Shown: in pieces, positions 1 to 6,208 of the stretch
Position numbering within the stretch: position 1 is the first letter of the stretch
How the letters are laid out: each line of letters opens with the position of its first letter
DNA from: Bradyrhizobium sp.
Lineage (GTDB): Bacteria > Pseudomonadota > Alphaproteobacteria > Rhizobiales > Xanthobacteraceae
Reading direction: 5' to 3'
DNA length: 14,930 bases
NCBI GenBank assembly: GCA_013695565.1
Contig: JACDAG010000994.1
Coordinates: 1 to 14,930, forward strand
Translations under genes and position numbers: made by a program
Notes under the pieces: model-generated
What the model was told of the DNA's origin: nothing
The model's input: the letters and a program-made list of their open reading frames with translations, nothing else
The model's database searches: none

Positions 1-501
1 CTCGTTCTGGTTGTCGAGCACGAACTCGCCCTTGTCGCTCTTCACGGTCAGCACCGCGTGGCCTTCGCCCTTCTTGTCGCGCACCACTGTGATCAACAGC
101 GCTTCGCGCGGCCAGCCGGCGTCGATCAGCATCTTGCGCTTCAGCAGCACGTAGTCTTCGCAGTCGCCGTAGCCGTCGGTTGGCAACGACCATTTCTCGA
201 TCACGCCCCAATGGTCCATGTCGGTGATCGGCTTGATGGTCTCGTTCACCCACTTGTTGATCCGCAGCAGATCCCGCCATGCCATCTGCGACATCACGAT
301 GTCGCGTGGCTGTGACGCGCCGCCACGGCAGTCGCCGGGATTCTCGGCGCAGAATTCGACCCAGCCGATCGGCGAACGCGTGGTATCGCCAAGGCTGGCA
401 TAGAGCGCGTCGCCGGCTTTCGCCGAGACGCTAAAAGAAACGCTCATTCCCAACAGGATGGCGGCAACCGCCAATCCTTTCCCCTGTCCCCTGAACAACA
501 T
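1..501 (-). CDS. Transglutaminase-like cysteine peptidase (BTLCP family), 3' end outside window
   Basis: The 167 visible residues run without a stop to the window edge, so the C-terminus is missing. A signal peptide is clear: a short basic start, a hydrophobic run (residues 9-25) and an Ala-x-Ala-like site after VSAKA (residue 29), which implies export to the periplasm. The papain/transglutaminase triad is in place: Cys114 in GDCEDY, His148 in GHAVL and Asp163 in LDN. The order and spacing match the bacterial transglutaminase-like cysteine proteinase family (about 200 residues), whose LapG members cleave surface adhesins under c-di-GMP control. No LapD-type partner is visible here, and many rhizobial paralogues have no known substrate. 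The ATG at 501 is chosen because it precedes the whole signal peptide; its Shine-Dalgarno is poor. The family is confident; the substrate is unknown. Confidence 0.85.
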   Translation of the reverse strand, partial: MLFRGQGKGLAVAAILLGMSVSFSVSAKAGDALYASLGDTTRSPIGWVEFCAENPGDCRGGASQPRDIVMSQMAWRDLLRINKWVNETIKPITDMDHWGVIEKWSLPTDGYGDCEDYVLLKRKMLIDAGWPREALLITVVRDKKGEGHAVLTVKSDKGEFVLDNQNE

Positions 502-831
502 TGTGGCCCCCGTTTCTTGTTGGGACCATGTTTTGCACAAAGGATTTGCGGCGCCGCTAAGTACGCCAAGTACATTTGACGCGAATACTAGTAAAAGACG
601 CAACGAATTCGATCTATACTTGAATCAAATTCGACTAAAATTTGAAACAACTGCAATTGATTCAAATTTTATGCATTAACGCGCCACACGCTGCGGTAGC
701 GGCAGAAGTGGCTGCAAAAGTTCCCGGCGTTAACCGGCTTTGGCGGGCGTCAGAAAGCGAAAAGGCGGCATCCGGCAACGCGGACACCGCCCTTCGAGGT
801 CGAAAAATGGGGATTTTGGCCGGCTGGCGCT
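502..831. other. AT-rich intergenic region, no gene
   Basis: These 330 bases lie between the peptidase start and the PilZ stop, both minus strand. The stretch from about 540 to 680 is much more AT-rich than its surroundings and presumably holds the peptidase promoter. It contains two copies of the element TTGAWTCAAATT (620-631 and 657-668). Short ORFs crossing it have no start signal or coding character. No T-tract terminator was found for the PilZ gene. Confidence 0.6.
620..668. repeat. Two copies of a TTGAWTCAAATT element upstream of the peptidase gene
   Basis: TTGAATCAAATT at 620-631 and TTGATTCAAATT at 657-668 differ at one base and start 37 bp apart. Each begins with TTGA-W-TCAA, a 9-bp palindrome around one central base. 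They lie about 120-165 bp upstream of the peptidase start codon in an AT-rich tract, as expected of a pair of regulator sites. No regulator is identified. Confidence 0.4.
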
Positions 832-845
832 TTACCGCGCGGTAA
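832..845. repeat. Perfect 14-bp palindrome over the PilZ stop codon
   Basis: TTACCGCGCGGTAA equals its own reverse complement. The PilZ stop codon (TAA on the minus strand, 832-834) forms one edge. It could form a short hairpin at the mRNA 3' end, but no T-tract follows, so terminator function is uncertain. Confidence 0.35.
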
Positions 846-1446
846 CCGCGTCTTCGAGCGTCTCGTGCAACTGCTCGTGGACGAATTCGAGAGCGAAGCC
901 TTCTTCGAGATTTCGGACCACCCGGGACTGGACCTTGCCCAGCATGACCAGCGATTTGAGCGGCGGGCGGTTTTCCGCGGCGATCGCAGCACCCGAGGCC
1001 GAGAGGTCGATGATGCGGCAGGTCATCTTGCTGCCGTCCTCGAGCGTGAGCAGCGCGATCGGGTTGCGCGGCACGATACGGTCGTGGCGGCGGTCTTCCG
1101 GCAGATTGAGGATGTCGCGGTTGGCGAGCCAGGTGAGTTGGGCGGCGAGCTTGTCGCGCTTGCGCGCGGTCGCGCCCACGGTCATGGCAAAACCATTGTC
1201 GATGATGCGGGTGATCTTGCCCTCAACCCGGCCGATATGGTCGAGATAGGCGATCACGCGGTCGCCGACATTGCCGATGCCGGGGGCCAGCAGGGCCAGT
1301 CCGCCCGGCGACATATTGATGATCTGGCAGGGAAATTCGCGACGGTCCGGGAGCATATAGCGGCCCAGCAGGTGGACTTTGACGCGCTGGAAGCGCCGTC
1401 GCTCTTGGGCGACCGGGGCACTGGATTTCTTTTGCGCAAACGACAT
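832..1446 (-). CDS. Tandem PilZ-domain protein (204 aa)
   Basis: The protein is two PilZ domains and little else, so it is probably a cytoplasmic c-di-GMP receptor acting through protein contacts. In domain 1 the RxxxR motif is R17-R21 (RRFQR) and the N/DxSxxG motif is N44-M-S46-P-G-G49. In domain 2 they are R119-R123 (RRHDR) and D147-L-S149-A-S-G152. Both domains therefore keep the residues that contact c-di-GMP in the family, which is notable because tandem PilZ proteins often have one degenerate copy. No membrane segment or catalytic domain is present. The start has a GGCGAAGA stretch just upstream. The next gene upstream on this strand, an MFS transporter, ends 96 bp away, so co-transcription is possible but not shown. 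The nearby transglutaminase-like peptidase belongs to a family with c-di-GMP-linked members, but a link is only inference. Confidence 0.85.
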   Translation of the reverse strand: MSFAQKKSSAPVAQERRRFQRVKVHLLGRYMLPDRREFPCQIINMSPGGLALLAPGIGNVGDRVIAYLDHIGRVEGKITRIIDNGFAMTVGATARKRDKLAAQLTWLANRDILNLPEDRRHDRIVPRNPIALLTLEDGSKMTCRIIDLSASGAAIAAENRPPLKSLVMLGKVQSRVVRNLEEGFALEFVHEQLHETLEDAVTAR

Positions 1447-1542
1447 TCTTCGCCACCCGACGGCCCGTCCATAGGCGTCAGGAAGACCCTAAGGCCGACA
1501 GGGTTAACGATGTGTTATCGGCGGTTGCATCAAGTGTGGGCA

Positions 1543-2706
1543 TCAAGCCGTGTGTGTCCGCGCCGCCGCAATTCGGTTGAACACCCACAGCAGCAGCGGG
1601 CAGGCCAGCAGCACCGCCGCGCCGAAGTCGAATGCCGTGGCGGTGCTGCCGGTCCATTTGGCGAGGCTGCCGCCGATGACAGGTCCCAGCATCATGGCGA
1701 CATAAAACATTGTGAGGAACAGTCCCATGCCAATCGCCCGCGTGGCTGGTTGCAACACGCGCGCGGGCAAGCTCATGATCGGACCTGCCGGCTGTCCGCT
1801 GATCAGCCCGAGCGCTGAAACGGCCAGAACGACGGCGCTGGTCCGTGGCAGCAGGATCATCAACATCGCAAAGACGACAGCGGCGATGACGAGGATGGTT
1901 TGCGGACGGTTGGTTCGATCCGCCAGGAAGCCGCCGAAAGGGACCGAGAACACCGCGGCCCACAACACGATGCTGATGGCCGATCCCGCCGCTGCGATCG
2001 ACCAGCCGCGTTCGACCAGCATCGATGGTCCGAAACTGAAGATGATCGCAAAGGCGATGTTAAACAGGCCCCAAATCATTCCCGCCGTGATGACGGCGAG
2101 AACGGTCTGGCGATCAAGCCGGGCGGCTGTTATCGATGCAGCTGCTACATCCGCCGGGCGTCGGTAGAAGAGCGCAATCAGCGCGATGCCACATCCGATG
2201 AACGCCGCGACAGCGAAATGCACCGCGTCGACACCCCAGCGCGTGCCGATCAAGGGCAGTATCATCAGCGAGACGGCGATGCCGGCCGGCCAGGAATTGA
2301 CCAGGATGGCCATTGCAGTGGCGATCTCCCGGCCTGCGAACCAGTCGGTGAGCATTTTCGTCAACTGAACGCTGAGGATCACGGCGCCGGCGCCGGCAAC
2401 CAATCGCCCAACGACCTGAGCGTCCCAGGAAGCAGCCAAGCCCATGGCGAGGCTGCCTGACAACATCAGCAGCAGCGCGCCCAACACCGTTTGCTTGTCG
2501 CCGAATTTCTGGCCAATCGCGCCGCCAGGCAAGGCGAGGATGATGCCGGGTGCGAAATAGAGTCCGATCAAGACGCCAATGTCGGCGATGCTGACGCCGA
2601 ATGTTGTGCCGAGCAGGGGCGCCACCGCGGCAACGCTTTGAAACTGGAACGCCATGGTGGCGCGAACCACGAACAGGACGGCAAGAATGCCCCAGCGATT
2701 GTTCAC
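1543..2706 (-). CDS. Major facilitator superfamily (MFS) transporter, 387 aa
   Basis: A polytopic inner-membrane protein with about twelve hydrophobic segments along 387 residues, the usual MFS size. The first half carries the loop 2-3 signature as GGAIGQKFGDK (residues 61-71), and a matching GGFLADRTNRP loop starts the second half, the normal two-fold MFS repeat. The substrate cannot be read from sequence. The overall look resembles the cyanate/nitroimidazole (CynX/NimT-like) or general small-solute branches, but I would not name one. The start is GTG at 2706, supported by GGGAG about 10 nt upstream. It lies between PilZ (96 bp downstream) and a small membrane protein (stop at 2818), all on the minus strand. 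Family call is firm; role unknown. Confidence 0.85.
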   Translation of the reverse strand: MNNRWGILAVLFVVRATMAFQFQSVAAVAPLLGTTFGVSIADIGVLIGLYFAPGIILALPGGAIGQKFGDKQTVLGALLLMLSGSLAMGLAASWDAQVVGRLVAGAGAVILSVQLTKMLTDWFAGREIATAMAILVNSWPAGIAVSLMILPLIGTRWGVDAVHFAVAAFIGCGIALIALFYRRPADVAAASITAARLDRQTVLAVITAGMIWGLFNIAFAIIFSFGPSMLVERGWSIAAAGSAISIVLWAAVFSVPFGGFLADRTNRPQTILVIAAVVFAMLMILLPRTSAVVLAVSALGLISGQPAGPIMSLPARVLQPATRAIGMGLFLTMFYVAMMLGPVIGGSLAKWTGSTATAFDFGAAVLLACPLLLWVFNRIAAARTHTA

Positions 2707-2788
2707 GCCTCACTCCCAAAGAACTGTCGTCAAGATTGTCGCGCAATCTCGGACCGCGCGCTTTGTCTCAACGCGCGCGCGGATTTCA

Positions 2789-2816
2789 GGGGCCGAGCGC
2801 CGATCGGTGCGGCCCC
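2789..2816 (-). terminator. Candidate hairpin after the small membrane protein gene
   Basis: GGGGCCG (2789-2795) pairs with CGGCCCC (2810-2816), and an inner CCGATCGG palindrome can extend the structure. It begins 1 bp past the stop codon of the upstream minus-strand gene. No T-run follows on that strand, so it may be a processing or stability hairpin rather than an intrinsic terminator. Confidence 0.35.
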
Positions 2817-2817
2817 G

Positions 2818-3186
2818 CTACTTCTGCACCAGTTGATTGAGATCCTGCTTGATCGAGTTGAGCAGCGATTCCAGCCGTTCCGGTCTGAACGCCAGTTGCT
2901 CCGGCAACGCCGCTTGAACGGGCTGCTGTGCGATCGTGGTTTGAAGGGGCTTCTCCGCAATGGCGCGCTTCTCGGCAATCACGGGCTTCTCGGGGAAGAC
3001 GTGACGGGCAGGACGCTGCGGAAACACCGAACGGTCCGGAAAAACCGATCGAACCGGCTCCTCGGGCTTTGCGCCGGCTTCGACGAATTCACCGTGCAAA
3101 ACATCCTCGCGCCGTCCCATCAGCCACAGGACCGCCCAATAGGAAATCGCCAGCAAAATGACGCAGAAAATACTGATCTCAAACAT
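2818..3186 (-). CDS. Small single-pass membrane protein with Phe-Pro repeats (122 aa), unknown function
   Basis: I do not recognise a named family. Residues 4-23 form one strong hydrophobic helix followed by GRR, which suggests an N-out, C-in inner-membrane anchor. The middle is low-complexity and charged, with three VFP-containing units (SVFPDR, SVFPQR, HVFPEK, about residues 47-67) followed by a duplicated IAEK unit (IAEKRA, IAEKPL). The last 22 residues (PERLESLLNSIKQ onward) are an amphipathic helix that could form a coiled coil. This layout suits a scaffold or accessory protein tethered to the membrane. Coding is supported by the layout, the full-length frame and the ATG exactly before the membrane segment. 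It is transcribed away from the crotonase across a 161-bp divergent region. Confidence 0.6.
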   Translation of the reverse strand: MFEISIFCVILLAISYWAVLWLMGRREDVLHGEFVEAGAKPEEPVRSVFPDRSVFPQRPARHVFPEKPVIAEKRAIAEKPLQTTIAQQPVQAALPEQLAFRPERLESLLNSIKQDLNQLVQK

Positions 3187-3238
3187 CGCTCACGTCCAAT
3201 CCGTCCAGTATCCCGGTAAAGGCCGTTTTCGGTCAAGA

Positions 3239-3264
3239 CCGCTGAAAGCGACCGCTGAAAGCGA
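3239..3264. repeat. Perfect 13-bp tandem duplication in a divergent promoter region
   Basis: CCGCTGAAAGCGA occurs twice head to tail (3239-3251, 3252-3264). Each unit contains CGCT-GAA-AGCG, an inverted repeat with 4-bp arms. The pair lies 53 bp upstream of the small membrane protein start and 84 bp upstream of the crotonase start, where an operator controlling one or both would be expected. Confidence 0.5.
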
Positions 3265-3347
3265 TTGTTTGTCAGTGCGTTGTTTCGGTACCATCATGAT
3301 TAATGCCGGGCCCGGCTGGGCCGGCCAACATTTTGCGGAGGAAAGCG

Positions 3348-4121
3348 ATGCCGGGAGTAAAGCGCGAACGCGAGGACAGCGTCGGCGTGCTGACGCTGGA
3401 TGAGCCTGCGACGTTGAATGCGATGACGCCGGATCTGCTGGGTGATCTCGCCATCGCCATCGGTGAAATGACCGGGGATCCCGAGATACGGGCGCTGGTC
3501 CTGACCGGCGCCGGCCGCGGCTTTTGCTCCGGTCAGAATCTGAAGGCCGCGGCCATCCTCGGCGACGACATTGTCGATGGCGTGATGCGCTATTACTGGC
3601 CGACCTTCAGGGCGCTGCGCGAATGCAGGGTGCCGATCGTGGTCGCCGTCAACGGTGTTGCCGCCGGCGGTGGCTTCAGTCTCGCGATGGCCGGCGACGT
3701 GATCGTAGCGTCCCGCTCGGCGAGCTTCATTCAGGTGTTCAGCCGGATCGCGCTGGTGCCTGACCTCGGCTCGACCTGGCTGCTGCCGCGTCTGGTCGGC
3801 CGGCAGCGCGCGCTCGAACTGATGCTGATGAATGAGCCGCTCTCGGCAGAGGTTGCAAAAGAATGGGGACTGGTCCGCGAAGTGTTCGACGCCGCCGCCC
3901 TGCGCGACGGCGCGCTGGCGCTGGCGCACAAGCTCGCGAGCGGTCCGACGCGGGCGCTGGTCGCGACCCGCCGCCTGCTCGAAGAGAGCGAACACTCAAA
4001 GTATGCTGATCAATTCCGGCGCGAAATCGAGACACAGGCCGACATACGCAAGAGTGCGGATGCGCTGGAAGGGCGCAACGCTTTTCTCGAAAAGCGCGCT
4101 GCGCGGTTCAGCGGCCGGTAA
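3348..4121 (+). CDS. Crotonase-fold enzyme, PaaG-like enoyl-CoA isomerase (257 aa)
   Basis: A complete crotonase-fold protein of usual length. The CoA-binding/oxyanion segments are ALVLTGAGRGFCSGQNL (residues 49-65) and AAGGGFSLAMAGD (105-117). The two glutamates of true enoyl-CoA hydratases are absent: their positions hold Ser111 (GGGFS) and Phe131 (IQVF). Asp139 in VPDLGSTWLLPR sits where PaaG-type isomerases have their catalytic aspartate, and the FCSGQNL and TWLLPR stretches also resemble PaaG, the ring 1,2-epoxyphenylacetyl-CoA isomerase. The likely reaction is thus isomerisation of an acyl-CoA, in the cytoplasm. No other paa gene is present, so the substrate could be another CoA ester. 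The ATG at 3348 is preferred to the one at 3303 because GGAGGAAA (3337-3344) lies directly before it and the family N-terminus begins there. Confidence 0.8.
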   Translation: MPGVKREREDSVGVLTLDEPATLNAMTPDLLGDLAIAIGEMTGDPEIRALVLTGAGRGFCSGQNLKAAAILGDDIVDGVMRYYWPTFRALRECRVPIVVAVNGVAAGGGFSLAMAGDVIVASRSASFIQVFSRIALVPDLGSTWLLPRLVGRQRALELMLMNEPLSAEVAKEWGLVREVFDAAALRDGALALAHKLASGPTRALVATRRLLEESEHSKYADQFRREIETQADIRKSADALEGRNAFLEKRAARFSGR

Positions 4122-4125
4122 CAAA

Positions 4126-4175
4126 GCGTTTTCGAGCGAGGTGGTTGCCGGATCGCGTCAAGAAAACGCGTCAAA
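4126..4175 (+). repeat. Dispersed intergenic repeat, copy 1
   Basis: This 50-bp segment matches, with a few substitutions and one indel, the reverse complement of 10610-10658. Shared blocks are GCGTTTTC, GTGG, CCGG and TCGCGTCAAGAAA followed by CGCGTCAAA. It starts 4 bp after the crotonase stop codon. Sequence of this kind is, from memory, very common between genes in Bradyrhizobium. It carries no ORF. Confidence 0.7.
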
Positions 4176-4190
4176 CAAAGTGCATGCGGC

Positions 4191-4745
4191 CTAGCGTAGG
4201 CCCTCATAGACCATGAAGCCGCGCGCGATGGCGAGCTTGCGCAAGGCGCGGGGAACGAATTTCTCAGGCCGGTGCAGATAGCGCCACGACGTCAGCTTGA
4301 AATCCTTCAAGGTACCGAGATCGTCCTCGAATGGCGCCAGGAGGCCGGTGAGGCTGATCGGCGTGTGAGCGCGATGGTTGAACGGCAGCAGCAGCAATTC
4401 CAGATGCGCGGTCCTGCCGTCTTCCGAGGTCGCCGTGATGCCGGCAATCGCGGCCAGCATTTCTTCGGCGACGTAAGTGACGATGTCCTCGATCTCGCGG
4501 CGACTCTCTTCTGCGAACAGCGCAGAGAAACTGGTGTCCTTTACATCGCGCCCGAGCAGGGCGGAGACACGCGTCCCGGCCACCCGGAACGGAAAACCGG
4601 CCTCGTTGTCATAGGACAATACGAAGACGTCGCCGAGCAGTTCGCGTACCGCGCCAGGCTCGATCTCGCTGCGTTCCGGTGCGCGCGCGTGGCCGCGTTT
4701 TGCGTCCCAATAGGCGAAAAACTGACGGCTCGATGGATGTTTCAT
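4191..4745 (-). CDS. PAS_5-type single-PAS protein (184 aa)
   Basis: The N-terminal pattern (SRQFFAYWDAKRG, then APERSEIEP near residues 22-30), followed by GDVFVLSYD and FRVAGTRVSALLGRDVKD (about 53-70), is characteristic of the alphaproteobacterial PAS_5 family. These are stand-alone PAS-fold proteins without kinase, cyclase or DNA-binding output. It is cytoplasmic, with no signal peptide. The ligand and partner are unknown; some family members act in cell-cycle or stress signalling. The frame is open back to 4850, but the ATG at 4745 is preferred because the conserved N-terminus begins there and an AAGG lies 9 nt upstream; the extra 35 residues look non-conserved. It converges on the crotonase with the dispersed repeat between. 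A CtrA-type box lies about 150 bp upstream of this start. Confidence 0.75.
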   Translation of the reverse strand: MKHPSSRQFFAYWDAKRGHARAPERSEIEPGAVRELLGDVFVLSYDNEAGFPFRVAGTRVSALLGRDVKDTSFSALFAEESRREIEDIVTYVAEEMLAAIAGITATSEDGRTAHLELLLLPFNHRAHTPISLTGLLAPFEDDLGTLKDFKLTSWRYLHRPEKFVPRALRKLAIARGFMVYEGLR

Positions 4746-4892
4746 TCTTTGGCCTTGCCCCGCCCGTGGCTCGACGGGACATATCTGTCCCGATTTTGCG
4801 CACGTGCTTTCCCTTTGGTTGTTGTGCAGGACAGGCTTTGCAGCGTCCATGCCGTGGACGCGGTTTGGCCGCTTTAGCGGCGGCTTTGCGTT

Positions 4893-4909
4893 GTTAACGT
4901 TAAATTAAC
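4893..4909. promoter_or_regulatory. Perfect palindromic CtrA-type box, GTTAA-N7-TTAAC
   Basis: TTAA (4894-4897), seven bases, then TTAAC (4905-4909) matches the full CtrA consensus TTAA-N7-TTAAC known from Caulobacter and other Alphaproteobacteria. Because the left half is GTTAA, the reverse strand also reads as a perfect site. It lies between the PAS gene (minus) and the predicted small RNA (plus), overlapping the likely promoter of the latter. CtrA occupancy is inference. Confidence 0.5.
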
Positions 4910-4921
4910 TATGAGCTTGGC

Positions 4922-5123
4922 GATGCCGGTGCGGCGTGCGTAGTGTGGAACGCATCGGACCCGGCCGGCTTATCTCCAGGTTACCGGCTCGGTTGGTACA
5001 CAGGTGGCGTCAAACAGTTTGGTCGTCGGGCGGGGAGGGGTGGGATGTATCCCTTAGCTCCAGGGCGCGAAAAGATCGGCACAATGAGGGAGGATGTTCT
5101 CAGCATCCTCCCTTTTTCTTTTT
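4922..5123 (+). ncRNA. Predicted orphan small RNA with intrinsic terminator
   Basis: A strong plus-strand terminator at 5088-5123 has no plus-strand gene before it: the upstream gene (PAS) is on the other strand and the rhomboid lies after it. A promoter-like pair TTGCGT (4886-4891) and TATGAG (4910-4915), spacer 18, predicts a start near 4922, giving about 200 nt. The segment can fold: CGATGC (4921-4926) with GCATCG (4952-4957); GCCGG (4964-4968) with CCGGC (4984-4988); GGAG (5034-5037) with CTCC (5058-5061) enclosing GGGA-TGTA-TCCC. No ORF with a Shine-Dalgarno fits inside. The 3' arm CATCCTCCC resembles an anti-Shine-Dalgarno sequence, as in trans-acting sRNAs. It may belong to a known Bradyrhizobium sRNA family that I cannot identify, or be a leader/attenuator for the rhomboid gene. 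The 5' end is a guess. Confidence 0.55.
5088..5123 (+). terminator. Strong rho-independent terminator
   Basis: GGGAGGATG (5088-5096) pairs perfectly over 9 bp with CATCCTCCC (5104-5112) across a 7-nt loop. It is followed directly by TTTTTCTTTTT (5113-5123). The T-tract lies only on the plus-strand side, so it ends plus-strand transcription. It is the clearest intrinsic terminator in the window. Confidence 0.85.
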
Positions 5124-5284
5124 GGCATCTGCTCCAACCTCGTGTCCGGACGCGGTGCAGCGCGTCTTCGCCGTGTACCGCAGAGCCGGGACCCGCGCCC
5201 GGGTCTGGCCGTTTGTGCACTTGCACAGCGCGGGCAAAGCCGCCTATCTGGGTCGACATTTCCCCAACGCCGCCGTCTGAGGTC

Positions 5285-6091
5285 GTGGCCCCCTTGGCAT
5301 CCCAGCCCGAAACTCCGCTTGATGCGCCGCCGGAAGGTCCGCAAGAGCCGATCCTGACCCTTCCGGGTGCGCTGACGGCGTATATCGCGCTGATCGCGGT
5401 CATTCACCTGCGGGTGCTGCTGCCGCCGGAGTTCGAGAACTGGACCATCGACGTCTTCGGTTTCATTCCGAAACGCTATGATTCGACGCTGCTCAACATC
5501 ACCTTTCCGGGCGGCGCGGGCGCCAAGATCTGGACTTTCGTCAGCTATTCGCTGCTGCACGCCAATCTCACGCATCTCGGCTTCAACATACTGTGGCTGC
5601 TGCCGTTCGGCAGCGCGCTGGTGCGGCGGTTCGGCGCACTCAGGTTCTATTTGTTCATGGCGGTGACGGCCGCGGCCGGTGCGCTGGCGCATCTTCTCAC
5701 CCATGAACATGCGATCTCGCCGATGATCGGTGCTTCAGCCTCCGTGTCCGGCGCCATGGCGGCCGCCATTCGTTTTGCCTTCGTGCAGGGAAGCTTTCTG
5801 TCGTTCAGCCGGGGCGACGCGGATGCCGCAGCAAAAGTTCCGGCGCTGTCGCTTGGACAGGCGTTTCGCGACACGCGCGTGCTGGGATTTCTCGGTGTCT
5901 GGTTCGGCGTCAACATCATCTTCGGCGTCGGATCGATTTCGATCGGCGCCGATGGCGGCAGCGTCGCCTGGCAGGCGCATATCGGCGGATTTCTCGCCGG
6001 CCTGATGCTGTTTTCGCTGTTCGATCCAGTGCCGCGGGCGGCGCTGCATGCTGCAGATGCGTCATCGCCTGATGAGCAAGACCAGGCCTGA
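5285..6091 (+). CDS. Rhomboid-family intramembrane serine protease (about 268 aa, start uncertain)
   Basis: A multi-pass inner-membrane protein with the rhomboid catalytic core. Numbering from the GTG at 5285: HANLTHLGFN holds the His92/His97/Asn101 motif of helix 2; GASASVSG holds the nucleophile Ser151; AHIGGFLAG holds His232 of the catalytic dyad. The canonical GxSG reads GASA here, a small change next to the nucleophile. Such proteases cleave membrane-protein substrates within the bilayer; the substrate is unknown. The frame is open back to 4943, but that stretch crosses the strong terminator at 5088-5123 and does not look like protein, so a start downstream of the terminator is inferred. 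GTG 5285 (GAGG 2 nt before it, tight) and TTG 5294 (GAGG 11 nt before it) are the candidates. A CBS-domain gene follows 246 bp later. Confidence 0.8.
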   Translation: MAPLASQPETPLDAPPEGPQEPILTLPGALTAYIALIAVIHLRVLLPPEFENWTIDVFGFIPKRYDSTLLNITFPGGAGAKIWTFVSYSLLHANLTHLGFNILWLLPFGSALVRRFGALRFYLFMAVTAAAGALAHLLTHEHAISPMIGASASVSGAMAAAIRFAFVQGSFLSFSRGDADAAAKVPALSLGQAFRDTRVLGFLGVWFGVNIIFGVGSISIGADGGSVAWQAHIGGFLAGLMLFSLFDPVPRAALHAADASSPDEQDQA

Positions 6092-6208
6092 TTGCCGCGT
6101 CTGATCGTCGCTTGCGGCGCACGGCGATTTCATTCATCATCTTCACATGTCGTGACGCAACACGCAGCCGCTGCCATGCAAGGTAGTCGAGCTATATGAC
6201 CGCGCCTG

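Noticed and set aside
620..668. FNR/FixK box in the AT-rich region
   Set aside because: The half-sites TTGA and TCAA are separated by a single base instead of the roughly six required.
865..1818. Plus-strand 317-codon ORF opposite the PilZ and MFS genes
   Set aside because: It spans two real minus-strand genes and shows only composition-driven, Arg/Gln-rich sequence.
3303..3347. Upstream ATG for the crotonase (15 extra residues)
   Set aside because: It has no ribosome binding site, while the ATG at 3348 has GGAGGAAA directly before it and begins at the family N-terminus.
4943..5284. N-terminal extension of the rhomboid reading frame back to 4943
   Set aside because: It runs through a strong intrinsic terminator (5088-5123), has no Shine-Dalgarno and reads as Cys/Pro/Arg-rich sequence unlike any rhomboid N-terminus.
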